DNA from: Xanthostigma xanthostigma
Lineage: Eukaryota; Arthropoda; Insecta; Raphidioptera; Raphidiidae
DNA length: 64,000 bases
Direction: 5' to 3'
NCBI GenBank assembly: GCA_963575645.1
Contig: OY754469.1
Coordinates: 23,020,001-23,084,000, forward strand
A model generated the notes under the pieces. The model was not told the DNA's origin. It made no database searches and was given only the letters and a program-made list of their open reading frames with translations. Below are positions 33,005 through 43,744 of this stretch, in pieces. Both the position numbers and the translations under genes were made by a program. Position 1 is the stretch's first letter. Every line of letters begins with the position of its first letter.

Positions 33005-33391
33005 TTCTGTCGATGACACTATAACAAACTGATACCAATACAATAAACGCATTTTCTCGCCCATATAAATTATAAATAAAATTGCTGAAAAACACAAATT
33101 TAATACACAGTTAGTTTTTCTACGCATATTTTAAAGCAATCAGTTTTTAGACGCGATTATTTTGAGCCATCGCATTTTAGTCAACAACTAGAAAATAAAA
33201 TTGTGTTTCCCCGCCTTTGTTTTGTTTTTTTTGATGACTGACTTACATGTATAGCTTTCTTCGTTCTCAGAATATACCTATTTGTGGCCGCAAGAAAAGC
33301 AACAAAGGATTTAAAAATAAGTCAAGGGTTGAAATGCTGCAGAGCAGGAAAAACACGAATACTATACCGAGCAATATTGTGTAATTTAATA
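33005..33391. other. No feature seen
   Basis: AT-rich unique sequence. Confidence 0.4.
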
Positions 33392-34830
33392 TAGTCCGGG
33401 AGCTGTCGATCTAAAAAGCCCCCTCATATTGTGCATGCAATTTTTTTTATGTAAATTAATAGTTTAAAAGTATATAAACAAGAAACGCTTGGTTTGCGTT
33501 GATTTAAATAGCCGAAAAAATGTTTAAAAAAATTAATTATAAAAAAATGACATTAATGTTTCTCCTACATCACGGATATTGGTTGCTAGCATCCAATTTT
33601 ACAAAAAATTTCGTGCTTTTTAAGAAAACATTCGCGCAAACCAATTTTTTTTGCCGAGAGAGTCAGGCAACCCTCTTAAAGTTTGTGATGAGGGAGAAAA
33701 TTTCACCGTCATTCGAAACATATTTTTTTTTTTTCATTTTATTCGTTTTAATGTGAATTTTAAGAATATGTAGGTTTGCGGGCTCTAAAATTGCCGGAAA
33801 TACTCCGCAAACCAGTTTTAAATGCGCTAGCTCCAAGCTTATTTTCCACTAGTAATATTTAAATCAATAAATTTATATTAAAATAAATGTTTTTTGTAGA
33901 ACTACTGTTGTTCCACAATTATTATAATCTTGTTTGTTATATTAATATTGATTTTGTTTCTTACAAAATTTAATTTTTCTTTTTTTTTTTTATACATGAT
34001 ACAGTTGCTGCAGTGGAATAACTTATAGAAAGTTTTCTCTTTCTTTCTTCTGTACGCTTGAAATTTACCTGCATCTGCTATAGGGTATACATAATACTTT
34101 AAGACAGAGAAGAAGATATAGAACCAAGAGAAAACAATCGATGGAATATTGATGATATTGATCTCGATTGTTGATAATAAATAAATTATGTTGGAGCATA
34201 AACTCGTGTCAATTATTTTAAATTTATTTGACTATTTAAACTGTCTAAAAAAAAATCCCTATTTTTCCTATGATCATATATATCCTTTTATAATTATAAA
34301 TCTAAAAAAAAATTCAATATTTAATTTTATATAACATTTATTTTAATATAAATTTATTGATTTAAATATTACTAGTGGAAAATAAGCTTGGAGCTAGCGC
34401 ATTTAAAACTGGTTTGCGGAGTATTTCCGGCAATTTTAGAGCCCGCAAACCTACATATTCTTAAAATTCACATTAAAACGAATAAAATGAAAAAAAAAAT
34501 TATGTTACGAATGACGGTGAAATTTTCTCCCTCATCACAAACTTTAAGAGGGTTGCCTGACTCTCTCGGCAAAAAAAATTGGTTTGCGCGAATGTTTTCT
34601 TAAAAAGCACGAATTTTTTTGTAAAATTAGATGCTAGCAACCAATATCCGTGATGTAGGAGAAACATTAATGTCATTTTTTTATAATTAATTTTTTTAAA
34701 CATTTTTTCGGCTATTTAAATCAACGCAAACCAAGCGTTTCTTGTTTATATACTTTTAAACTATTAATTTACATAAAAAAAAGTGTATGCACATATGAGG
34801 GGGCTTTTTAGATCGACAGCTCCCGGACTA
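33392..34830. mobile_element. Long terminal-inverted-repeat element (1.44 kb)
   Basis: Arms of about 490-500 nt start TAGTCCGGGAGCTGTCGATC and close with the complement at 34830. A central segment of about 440 bp (about 33890-34335) is single-copy and AT-rich. The arms match closely enough that the same 60-odd-residue frame (starting MFKKINYKKM) is readable outward-in from both sides. That is expected from symmetry and is not evidence of a gene. Confidence 0.8.
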
Positions 34831-35239
34831 ATACTGACATTATGTCTAACAGAATTTAAATACAAAATGTTCTTAAATGCATGTCTCTCAATAGAAACAC
34901 GTAAAATATTAGTTCATAATATAAAATCATAAATAGAAAGTCTGTGAGCGTTTTGTAGTTTTTGTTGTACTATTTGAAATTAAGATTTAAATTTACAAAG
35001 TATTTCATGTTTCTGGGTATAAATGTTTGCGCTTATACAGAATTGCACAGATGATCATTCAAAGTTTGCTTTGAGGAAAAGAGAGAGAGAGAGAAATTGT
35101 AAATAATAGACGCACGACAACTGAGGTCACTATCGTCTATCAACATACTTTGTTTCATGTTTGCATATCGACCTTTAACTATTACATATGTACTGTTATT
35201 ATTATATTATTATTATCATATATAAATATGGGGAGGAAA
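34831..35239. other. No gene; (GA)n run
   Basis: A GAGAGAGAGAGAGA microsatellite lies at 35080-35095; nothing else is recognised. Confidence 0.4.
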
Positions 35240-35400
35240 AAAGAGTGCGTTTCATCATGATGTGTAGGAATTAACACAGGTAAAATCGATCCAGGAAAAA
35301 TCCATATAAATCAATAATGTTCAAACTTAAAAATTTAATGAAATACGGTCGAATTTTGACCACTGGTTATAATAAATATATTATATAAAGTTTTGGATTA
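35240..35400 (+). repeat. GTCGAAATTCGAC dispersed repeat, copy 3
   Basis: GTGCGTTTCATCATGATGTG, AACACAGGTAAAATCGATCC and TACGGTCGAATTTTGACCAC parallel the copies at 12790 (inverted) and 25730. Confidence 0.55.
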
Positions 35401-35599
35401 TATTTTAAGCGTCAATAGAAAAAAATAACTTTTAAAACAGTGCGTATGATCCAAGGATTAATGAGTTTACAAAAGGGAGCATTTTTCGACATTTTTGGAA
35501 CGAAGTTCCTTATGGGACGTTATAGATATGAATGGAGAGGCCTGGGAAAAAAAACTTAAATAAAAGGTTTACAGAAAATCTGTAAAGAAAATCTTATCT

Positions 35600-36085
35600 A
35601 ATTACTTATTGTAGGTCTGTCCGTAGACATAGAAAGTTGAAATTTGGCACACTTATAATATAGGGCATAGGACAGATCCTAACGGAGTCGAATTTTTGAA
35701 TTTTGATCCCAGAGGGGAGTAAATTGAAAACAAAAAAAGTTATTCGCTTATAATTCACTCAATTTAAATCAGATCGGTTCGAAACCTGTCTTAAACGCAA
35801 GAGGAAAACATTTTATATAAATTTCGTACAACAGAATTCGCGAAAATAGTTTTATATACAAAAAAAGCAGAAATAATTTCTGTATATAAATTCGGTTTAG
35901 CCTAATACATCGCGCACGTGGATCGGCTATCCTTTTCTCTTACATTGTGTGTTTATGAACATTTAAAGATTGCGTATGTTCTGTCTTAAAATAAAAAGAT
36001 TGCATTTGTTCAAAAACGGATGCCATTTCAAATATTAGTTAGTATTTTGACATTAATATTTTGTGAAATGCAACGCCTTCTAAAT
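35600..36085 (-). repeat. Family X, 3' segment, minus copy
   Basis: AATCAGATCGGTTCGAAACC, CTGTCTTAAACG, AACAGAATTCGCG and ATGCAACGCCTTCTAAATTC are the inverse of 8570-8960. The left edge joins TAGGTCTGTCCGTAGACATA, a common tail motif. Confidence 0.6.
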
Positions 36086-36129
36086 TCATGATTTGTTATT
36101 AAACCTATATAAATAGCGATATCTAAACA

Positions 36130-36200
36130 ATATCAATGGTTCAGTGGTAGAATACTCATCTGCCATGCGGGTGGCCCGGGTCCGATTCCCGGCAGATGCG
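36130..36200 (+). pseudogene. tRNA-Gly(GCC)-like gene with decayed acceptor stem
   Basis: The 71-nt span matches canonical tRNA-Gly length. It has a D arm/A box TGGTTCAGTGGTAGAA, an anticodon loop CTGCCAT with GCC, and a T arm CCGGGTCCGATTCCCGG that pairs perfectly and holds a B box differing from consensus at one base. The acceptor 5' strand ATATCAA and 3' strand CAGATGC pair at only about four of seven positions, and the anticodon stem has an A-C mismatch. It is likely a tRNA pseudogene or SINE head, although internal promoters look intact. Confidence 0.65.
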
Positions 36201-37031
36201 CAACAAATGTTTTTTTATTTTTTTTAGAGTTGCAAATCACACGATTAATTTTTGTTTAATAATCATATTTTAGTATAAATAAAATTTTCGAATAAATTAT
36301 ATACAAATTAGTAAAAAAATTATATGATACATAATAATTAGCGAAAATAACTTCGTTCCAACCAGGTGTCGCACGACACATCTCGTCTTTTTTCTTAAAG
36401 TAAAAAAAATGTCCTACTTGTAACTCGATTCGATCACACATGTTATAAATAAATACTGACATGCAAATCGCAGTATTTACTCGCCAAAGTAGAAATACCT
36501 ATAAAATAAAACGAATCGATAAATAGAAATAGATTTTGGCTTATAAACAAGTAACAAGTAACGTCTTTAAAATAAATTAGGACATAAAGGTGAACGTGGA
36601 CAAGTGCTATTTTCCGATGTAAATTAAAAAACTCAGAAGAAAAAGTTTTTTTTTTGCTAAACTTTTTATTTTTGAGAACATGAATTAAAAAAATAAGTAG
36701 AAACAAAGACGTGCTTTATTGGAGAATTATTAACTCAACTCTGGATGTTTTCACAGAAATATCATTTGAGTTATCGACATTATAAAGTTCTTATTAATAT
36801 CATCATTGTGATTGTATGGGCGCATTAATTGTTCCCTAAAGCATTTGCTGTAGGTACGCTTGCTGCTCAGGTGTGCGGCCCGGTTAAGCATTGGCGTTTA
36901 TTTGTAGCTTCGTTTACGGTAATGTCGGTTTTGAAAGGAATCACTTCAACCCAATCGAACTGGATAAATATTACTCTTTACTAAGTTTGCATAATAGTTA
37001 ACAGTGTTTCAAGTTTCATCCAAATCAGTAC
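36201..37031. other. No feature seen
   Basis: AT-rich left flank of LTR element 1. Short frames only; no recognisable product. Confidence 0.4.
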
Positions 37032-37035
37032 ATAT

Positions 37036-38015
37036 TATAGCACGGCAGTGGAAGGATTTCTGGTAACGTAGGTCCATTCCCACCTGTGAATAAATAAAAG
37101 AAAAAAGACGGACAGATTTCTCAAAACGGTGGATTGTTTGGGCTGTACCGGTGTTATTTTGGGCCCATAGTGATCAGAGAGGGTACAGCTCCACTTCTTC
37201 TACTGTTCTGAGAAACTTGTGCAGAAATGTAACAAAGAAAAGAATATGCAGTTGGTCGATAACAATTATATTTCATAATCACTTCAAAAACGTGTCGGTG
37301 ATAAAGTACAAGGAATTCTGATTTACCAGTACATTCATAATATTAACAATATCGTTTGATCATGATTGACAATTAGGAACTGGGGGTAGAACCCTGACGA
37401 GGTGATCACTTAATTATCTAGGGAAGTACATTTAATAAGGTTGCTTAAATTTAAAAAAAAATAATAAAACGTGAAAGAGGAAAAGAAAACTAGGCGTGAG
37501 CGTCATACCTTTTTCTGAAGAGTACTTACTTACACTTGAACAATACTTATTCTAGGAATACTTTACATAATTCGTGAGTGACTACGGGTATTTAGGCGCT
37601 TCATAATAGTACAATGAAGTCTAAATTCGGTTTTGAGAAGAAGCTTGAAGATGATTCTGTGGTTTATTCCATGAGCGTCCTTTTCATGCATCCACACCGA
37701 ATCTCGGAAAACAACTTAATGTTTGTTATTTTTCCGTAACTAATCAATATTGATTTTAATTATTTCAAACCTAACAACTATTGTTTGTCACTTTTTCACT
37801 TTGAAAATCACAGATACCGCGTATTTAGAGTCAGACGACTGGATCACACGATAGACACACTTATGTTTATATGTCCAAGCCACGCGATCCAAATCGTACC
37901 GCGCATGCTAATACCCGCGAATTTAGTGATTTGATTTCCTTATTTATTTATTTTATTATAATAATTTTTATGCTAATATTAAAAAATTGTCGCGGTGCTA
38001 TGGCACCACGTGACA
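37036..38015 (-). repeat. Element 1, 3' LTR
   Basis: In the element's sense it begins TGTCACGTGGTGCCATAG at 38015 and ends CCGTGCTATA at 37036. Spot checks along its length show a constant 5725-bp offset from the other LTR, so no indels were found. Confidence 0.95.
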
Positions 38016-38030
38016 GGCTCCCCCTCTTTA
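38016..38030 (-). promoter_or_regulatory. Element 1 polypurine tract
   Basis: In sense, TAAAGAGGGGGAGCC directly precedes the 3' LTR. It is the expected RNase H-resistant primer for plus-strand synthesis. Confidence 0.8.
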
Positions 38031-38557
38031 GTGATTAGGAGGTACTCCGCTATACTACTAACTGTACATACAACAAGAAATTCACAACAATGAATTTATC
38101 TTTGTTGTAACTAAGTCAACAATCACTTGACAATCTACCATATCCCATACTATGGCAGTTGAAGTGTGCTCTTCATAAATAAGCTCTAATTAAATTTAAC
38201 TAATCTAAATTGATCTAACGAGATGAAACAACCACCGATAATACGGAAATTATGGGGTCGTAACCTGACTGGCTGAAAGGAGACAGCTTTAGACGTTAGA
38301 AGTAATAGGGCCTTAGGAAAGCGCCGGAATGTAAACAAGGACAAGCTTATAATCTAAAACAAAGGACGAGAATAACGAAATAACACAGGGAGAATTCTTT
38401 ATTTAGGAAAATAAAGCATAACTCAGGTACGAAAAATGACTTAAACTTTTATTGTTAGTAATAACCTAACCTAACAACACTTGACGTTTGACAGATGTCA
38501 GCTGTCTGACATTGAACTTGAAATTAAACTAGAGGGCAATGACCTCGGGTGAATTTT
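38031..38557 (-). other. Element 1 3' untranslated interior
   Basis: About 530 bp between the pol stop and the polypurine tract. No frame long enough for an envelope protein was seen. Confidence 0.7.
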
Positions 38558-41500
38558 TCAATTGTTAACAGACGGAATTTTCTTCAGATGTTCGATATGA
38601 GATTTAAACATCTTTTTGGAGGATGGATCTTGAAGGATGCAGCTAACAGGACTCGTAAATTCTAAAATTACACGGGGATTACTGTAACGAGGACAAAGTT
38701 TGAGGTGAAAATTCGGTTTCATTTTGTTATAATGTAACCTTTGTACAACAAAATCGCCGACTTGAAACTTCGACTGCAACGAACGGTTTTTATTGAAATA
38801 TTTCGCTTGTAGATCATGTGATTTTGACAGAGCTAGGCGAACTTGATTTTCGGAAGGCAAAGCGTCTTGTTCCCACACCGATGACAAATTCCATTGTAAA
38901 TCGAGTGGAAATTTGATTTCTCTTGACAAAAATATCTTACAAGGTAAATTTTTAATACTTTCATGATATGAAGAATTATTGGCGAAGGTTATGTGATTTA
39001 ATAACAAGTCCCAACTGAGATGATCGTCAAACTTTTGTTGAAGTAAAATTGACAGAGCAGCTCTAACGTTTCGTATTACTCTTTCTACAGCATTGGACGA
39101 AGGATGATAAGGCGAACTGTGAATGACACGTGAACCCCAGGAAGTACAGAATTCATTAAACTTGTTTGACGTAAACGAAGTCGCGTTATCGGAAACTATT
39201 TTAGTTGGTGGACCGTACGTGGTAAAGACTTGATGTAGACATTTTATTATCGACGTGGAACTGGAATCAGGAATCGCGTAAGTTATTAACCACTTGCTGT
39301 AACTATCCAGAATTAGAAGAACATATTTATTCCCGGAATGTGATTTGACAAGCGGTCCCATGAGATCAATGTAAATTTTATCCCACACAGATTGTGGAGG
39401 ATTAGACGACATAACTACTTTATCAGGATGTTGATCTGATTTATGCGTTGCACAGAGCATACAATCTTTAATAAATTGACGAACCTCAACAAACATGCGC
39501 GGCCACCAAAATCTTCGTGATATTGAACGATACGTCTTCGTGACTCCGGGATGACTGGCGATTTGTGAATTATGAAACTGTTCCAATATTTCTTTCTTGG
39601 AGGCGGACGGAACAACAATACGTCGACGACGGTTGCGGCCTACGAGTCGAACCAGGAAATTCTTGTGAATAGCGAAATTTTTCTGAGGTAAACCTTGATT
39701 AATTTGACTTTTAAGGCGGTTTAACTCAGGATCTTGATCTTGCAGGATATTAAGTTCGGTAAACGGATTTTTAATTTCCGTAATGGGATTGAGAAAATTT
39801 GATTGTATTGCATTTTTCTCAGAAGTTTCGGATTCAGCTACCAAACGGGATAAACAATCGGCAGTACAATTTACTTTACCGCGAATATGTTCGACTTTGA
39901 AACTGAAACGACTGATGCGAAGTAACCACCTACCTACACGACCTAAGTTGCGGGGGTGCTGAATTAACCATTTGAGACAGGAACTATCTGTCTGAAGAAT
40001 AAAAGTTTGATGCGAGAGGTAAGATTTCATTTTTTCCATAGCCCAAATACATGCTAAAGCTTCTTGTTCGTACGTACTGTATTTCTTCTCGGCGGATGTC
40101 AAACGTCGGCTTGCGTACTGGATCGGGTGTAGACCATCTTCAAAGGATTGTAAAAGAACACAACCAACATGATTTTGACTGGCGTCGGTTTGCAGAATGA
40201 ATTCGCGTTGAAAATCGGGAAAACGTAGAACTGGTGAACTTGACAGAGCTTCACGAAGTTTGCGAAAAGACTGAATATGCGTTTCCGTTAAATTATATTT
40301 GACATTTTTCTTCCGTAGATCATTGAGTGGCGACATTATCTGAGCGTATTCGGGGATAAACTTAGCGTAATAACCAACCATTCCAATAAATGTTTGAAGC
40401 TGTTTCAAATTCTTCGGAATTGGCAAATTCTTTATCGCTTCTACTTTGTCGGGATCCATGGAAAGACCGTTGTTTGAGACACGATGACCCAGGAAGTTGA
40501 GTTCGCTTTGGGCGAATTTTATTTTATCCGGATTCACGGTAAGATTAGCTTCTTTTAGACGTCTTAACGTTTCTCGAACGTGTACCATATGAGATTCCAT
40601 ATCGGGACTGTATATTAATAAGTCGTCGAAAAATACAATCACAAACTTGTATCTTAAATCGGCAAAAATGTCAAACATCAGACGGTTTAGAGCACTAGGT
40701 GAAATAGATAGCCCGAACGGAGCCTTATGAAATTTCCACTGGCCTTCAGGAGTGACGAACGAAGTTAGACTCTTTGATTTGTCAGATAATTCAACTTGGT
40801 AAAAGGCGCTGTTTAGATCCAACGTGGTGAAAACTTTGGCGTTTTTTAAGCACTGGAAAATATGCTCAATCGACGGAACAGGAAAACTATCCATGACAAC
40901 CTTTTTGTTTAACTGGCGATAATCAATACAAAGTCTATAACCTCCACTTGATTTCTTGACAAGAAAAGCCGGTGAAGCGTAAGAGGATTTACTAGGTGAA
41001 ATAACGCCTTTATTCAAAAGATCACTAATATGTTCCCTCATTATTTTAGCTTGAGGTGGGGAAAGTGGATACGGGGCCTTTCGGACTGGAATATCGTCAG
41101 ACAAATGAATTGAATATTTGTAATTTTTAGCTTGACCTAGTTCTTCGGTAAGAACTTCTGGAAATTCAGCAAGCAAACTACTAAAGTTGGCCGCATTTGA
41201 ATCTATACTGGTAACGTGATCCAGGGAGAAGGTTTTGGACGAAGCGGGTAACGGTACAAAGGGAATGACGTGAGAGGAATCGAATTTGAAAGAAAGATTA
41301 TTCTCGGTACAATTAACGTTCGCACCCATTTTGCATAAAGAATCATAACCTATTATGACGGGATACGACAGAGCGTCGAGAACTAGGAAATCAATCTTCC
41401 AGGTAAATTTACTAATAGTAATGACTACTGTTAACGTGAAATTAGATCTCGCGATAGAACTGTTGGCTACTTGGGCATAAGAAATCGAATTTGTGATCGT

Positions 41501-41827
41501 ACCTATTTTTAACGATGACAAATAATTAGCAAGTTCGGAATTGATGTAGTTCTTGGTAGAACCGGTATCAAGCAGTGCCGAAGCTCGAATATGTTGAAAG
41601 TAGAGATAAACTAGAGGGATCGTAGAGCTACTTGATTGACTTGGGGAATTATAGGAATAATTCGGGACGGGAGAAGTCAATCGAATAGACGTATTTACAG
41701 GAGAGGACAAGTTAGCTGGAGGGGGGTGGTTTGAAAGGGGTGACTTATTAACTAATGTGGTTAACCGGGGAAAGACATTAATTTGTTCTACATCTTTCGG
41801 TTTACTAAAAATTTTGACAACGCTATC
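38558..41827 (-). CDS. pol: Element 1 pol: protease, RT, RNase H, integrase
   Basis: This polyprotein makes and inserts the element's DNA copy. The frame is open for 1089 codons from just after the gag UGA. Counting residues from the TTG at 41710, the protease D-T-G-S begins at D48. RT has F-D-D-L at 361-364, with F where Y is usual. The RNase H first Asp is at about 509 (L-Q-T-D-A-S). The integrase zinc site is H713, H720, C750, C753, and its catalytic core is D782, D841, E876 (DD35E). The first in-frame ATG lies beyond the protease (about residue 128), and pol shares gag's frame, so expression as a Gag-Pol extension past one UGA is inferred. No internal stop or frameshift was seen. Confidence 0.95.
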   Translation of the reverse strand, partial: DSVVKIFSKPKDVEQINVFPRLTTLVNKSPLSNHPPPANLSSPVNTSIRLTSPVPNYSYNSPSQSSSSTIPLVYLYFQHIRASALLDTGSTKNYINSELANYLSSLKIGTITNSISYAQVANSSIARSNFTLTVVITISKFTWKIDFLVLDALSYPVIIGYDSLCKMGANVNCTENNLSFKFDSSHVIPFVPLPASSKTFSLDHVTSIDSNAANFSSLLAEFPEVLTEELGQAKNYKYSIHLSDDIPVRKAPYPLSPPQAKIMREHISDLLNKGVISPSKSSYASPAFLVKKSSGGYRLCIDYRQLNKKVVMDSFPVPSIEHIFQCLKNAKVFTTLDLNSAFYQVELSDKSKSLTSFVTPEGQWKFHKAPFGLSISPSALNRLMFDIFADLRYKFVIVFFDDLLIYSPDMESHMVHVRETLRRLKEANLTVNPDKIKFAQSELNFLGHRVSNNGLSMDPDKVEAIKNLPIPKNLKQLQTFIGMVGYYAKFIPEYAQIMSPLNDLRKKNVKYNLTETHIQSFRKLREALSSSPVLRFPDFQREFILQTDASQNHVGCVLLQSFEDGLHPIQYASRRLTSAEKKYSTYEQEALACIWAMEKMKSYLSHQTFILQTDSSCLKWLIQHPRNLGRVGRWLLRISRFSFKVEHIRGKVNCTADCLSRLVAESETSEKNAIQSNFLNPITEIKNPFTELNILQDQDPELNRLKSQINQGLPQKNFAIHKNFLVRLVGRNRRRRIVVPSASKKEILEQFHNSQIASHPGVTKTYRSISRRFWWPRMFVEVRQFIKDCMLCATHKSDQHPDKVVMSSNPPQSVWDKIYIDLMGPLVKSHSGNKYVLLILDSYSKWLITYAIPDSSSTSIIKCLHQVFTTYGPPTKIVSDNATSFTSNKFNEFCTSWGSRVIHSSPYHPSSNAVERVIRNVRAALSILLQQKFDDHLSWDLLLNHITFANNSSYHESIKNLPCKIFLSREIKFPLDLQWNLSSVWEQDALPSENQVRLALSKSHDLQAKYFNKNRSLQSKFQVGDFVVQRLHYNKMKPNFHLKLCPRYSNPRVILEFTSPVSCILQDPSSKKMFKSHIEHLKKIPSVNN

Positions 41828-41830
41828 TCA
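41828..41830 (-). promoter_or_regulatory. Gag-pol junction UGA, candidate readthrough stop
   Basis: In sense the context is CAA GGG UGA GAU AGC. It is the only stop between gag and the end of pol in one frame. The stop lies in a possible weak hairpin formed by CUAUC upstream and GAUAG immediately downstream. Whether it is decoded is inference. Confidence 0.55.
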
Positions 41831-42691
41831 CCCTTGAGAGGGCAGGATAGCCTTAGGTTCAGAAGGAGAAGGACGTGGGGGACGAACCGGACACTGGGCT
41901 ATAAAGTGACCTGGTTGTTTACAATATCGGCAACAAGGGGATAAATTAGGAGCGACAAGTCCGGTTGAATTGGGGTGAGTGTACGTTTTACGTTGACGTT
42001 CAACTACTCTCAAATGTTTTATAAGCTGGTGAAGCTCAGCTAAACAAGTTGGGGTATCTCTGAATTGTAGATAATTAAATGTGGATTCGTTTTGGTTAAG
42101 CCAAATGCGCGCAATTATCTCCGATTCAGACAGGCTAGGACCCAATAATTCGACGTATTTCAAGACGTCTTCAGCATATTCGGGAAAATTCTCAGAGAGG
42201 TTCTGACGCCTACTGATATAGCGTTCTATTAGCATAGCCCGATCTATAGAAGTGGTGAAATGGTCTAGAATAAGATTTTTGAGCTGTGTCCATTCGAGTT
42301 CAGAATAGACATTAAGTCTCCACCACTGTCGGAGGGGTCCGTCAGTCTTAGTGCCTAAACTCTTTAACAAAATATGAAATGGAACTAAAGCGAATTGACT
42401 CACGTTCTCGATTTCTAACAGGAATTGTATCAAAATGTCAAGATCTGTACCTGTAGCGGTAGGTACGTTACGCAACAAGTCCCGGATATCGCCCATATTT
42501 GCATGCGAAGCGGTATGATTTGGAACGGAAATAAGAATTGGCTCGGACTTACTCGGTGAGTGCACTGGAGGATCGTCCATCGCCGGCGGAGAGTCTGGAA
42601 GTTCAGCGGTGGTCGGAGGCGGACCTGGAGATTTGCTTTGGCCGGGTGTCGGCGGAGACTTTGGGCTGCGGCAGGACTTATGGCGCGGCAT
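41828..42691 (-). CDS. gag: Element 1 gag (nucleocapsid/capsid)
   Basis: The 287-residue structural protein packages the element RNA. The ATG at 42691 is the first in the leader, about 52 nt after the primer site. The N-terminal 60 residues are proline- and serine-rich. A capsid-like helical region follows (roughly 80-230), then one C-x2-C-x4-H-x4-C knuckle at 254-267 (CRYCKQPGHFIAQC) and a basic/proline tail. It ends at UGA (41828-41830), after which the same frame continues open into pol. A small gag with a single knuckle is normal for Ty3/gypsy elements. Confidence 0.9.
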   Translation of the reverse strand: MPRHKSCRSPKSPPTPGQSKSPGPPPTTAELPDSPPAMDDPPVHSPSKSEPILISVPNHTASHANMGDIRDLLRNVPTATGTDLDILIQFLLEIENVSQFALVPFHILLKSLGTKTDGPLRQWWRLNVYSELEWTQLKNLILDHFTTSIDRAMLIERYISRRQNLSENFPEYAEDVLKYVELLGPSLSESEIIARIWLNQNESTFNYLQFRDTPTCLAELHQLIKHLRVVERQRKTYTHPNSTGLVAPNLSPCCRYCKQPGHFIAQCPVRPPRPSPSEPKAILPSQG

Positions 42692-42743
42692 GGTCGACTG
42701 GAAGACGTGGAATCGGACAGGAACAGGACTCAGGAATTAACTA

Positions 42744-42758
42744 CGCTCCTTGCTACCA
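42744..42758 (-). promoter_or_regulatory. Element 1 primer binding site
   Basis: In sense, TGGTAGCAAGGAGCG starts two bases after the 5' LTR. The leading TGG pairs with a tRNA 3' CCA. I could not name the tRNA with confidence. Confidence 0.7.
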
Positions 42759-42760
42759 AT

Positions 42761-43740
42761 TATAGCACGGCAGTGGAAGGATTTCTGGTAACGTAGGTCC
42801 ATTCCCACCTGTGAATAAATAAAAGAAAAAAGACGGACAGATTTCTCAAAACGGTGGATTGTTTGGGCTGTACCGGTGTTATTTTGGGCCCATAGTGATC
42901 AGAGAGGGTACAGCTCCACTTCTTCTACTGTTCTGAGAAACTTGTGCAGAAATGTAACAAAGAAAAGAATATGCAGTTGGTCGATAACAATTATATTTCA
43001 TAATCACTTCAAAAACGTGTCGGTGATAAAGTACAAGGAATTCTGATTTACCAGTACATTCATAATATTAACAATATCGTTTGATCATGATTGACAATTA
43101 GGAACTGGGGGTAGAACCCTGACGAGGTGATCACTTAATTATCTAGGGAAGTACATTTAATAAGGTTGCTTAAATTTAAAAAAAAATAATAAAACGTGAA
43201 AGAGGAAAAGAAAACTAGGCGTGAGCGTCATACCTTTTTCTGAAGAGTACTTACTTACACTTGAACAATACTTATTCTAGGAATACTTTACATAATTCGT
43301 GAGTGACTACGGGTATTTAGGCGCTTCATAATAGTACAATGAAGTCTAAATTCGGTTTTGAGAAGAAGCTTGAAGATGATTCTGTGGTTTATTCCATGAG
43401 CGTCCTTTTCATGCATCCACACCGAATCTCGGAAAACAACTTAATGTTTGTTATTTTTCCGTAACTAATCAATATTGATTTTAATTATTTCAAACCTAAC
43501 AACTATTGTTTGTCACTTTTTCACTTTGAAAATCACAGATACCGCGTATTTAGAGTCAGACGACTGGATCACACGATAGACACACTTATGTTTATATGTC
43601 CAAGCCACGCGATCCAAATCGTACCGCGCATGCTAATACCCGCGAATTTAGTGATTTGATTTCCTTATTTATTTATTTTATTATAATAATTTTTATGCTA
43701 ATATTAAAAAATTGTCGCGGTGCTATGGCACCACGTGACA
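42761..43740 (-). repeat. Element 1, 5' LTR
   Basis: 980 bp, collinear with 37036-38015. It should hold the element's promoter and polyadenylation signals. The reading frames within it are not credible genes. Confidence 0.95.
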
Positions 43741-43744
43741 ATAT

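Larger units (their letters stand above)
37036..43740 (-). mobile_element. Ty3/gypsy LTR retrotransposon, element 1 (complete, 6.7 kb)
   Basis: Two 980-bp LTRs, no sequence difference seen between them on inspection, flank a 4.7-kb interior with primer site, gag, pol and polypurine tract, all on the minus strand. A 4-bp target duplication atat lies at 37032-37035 and 43741-43744; ATAT targets are common for gypsy-type integrases. Domain order PR-RT-RNaseH-IN places it in Metaviridae. No env frame is present: only 540 bp lie between pol and the 3' LTR. Identical LTRs and intact frames indicate very recent insertion. Confidence 0.95.

Noticed and set aside
33520..33756. 78-codon frame starting MFKKINYKKM
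   Set aside because: Present in both arms of the 1.44-kb inverted-repeat element; symmetry explains it.
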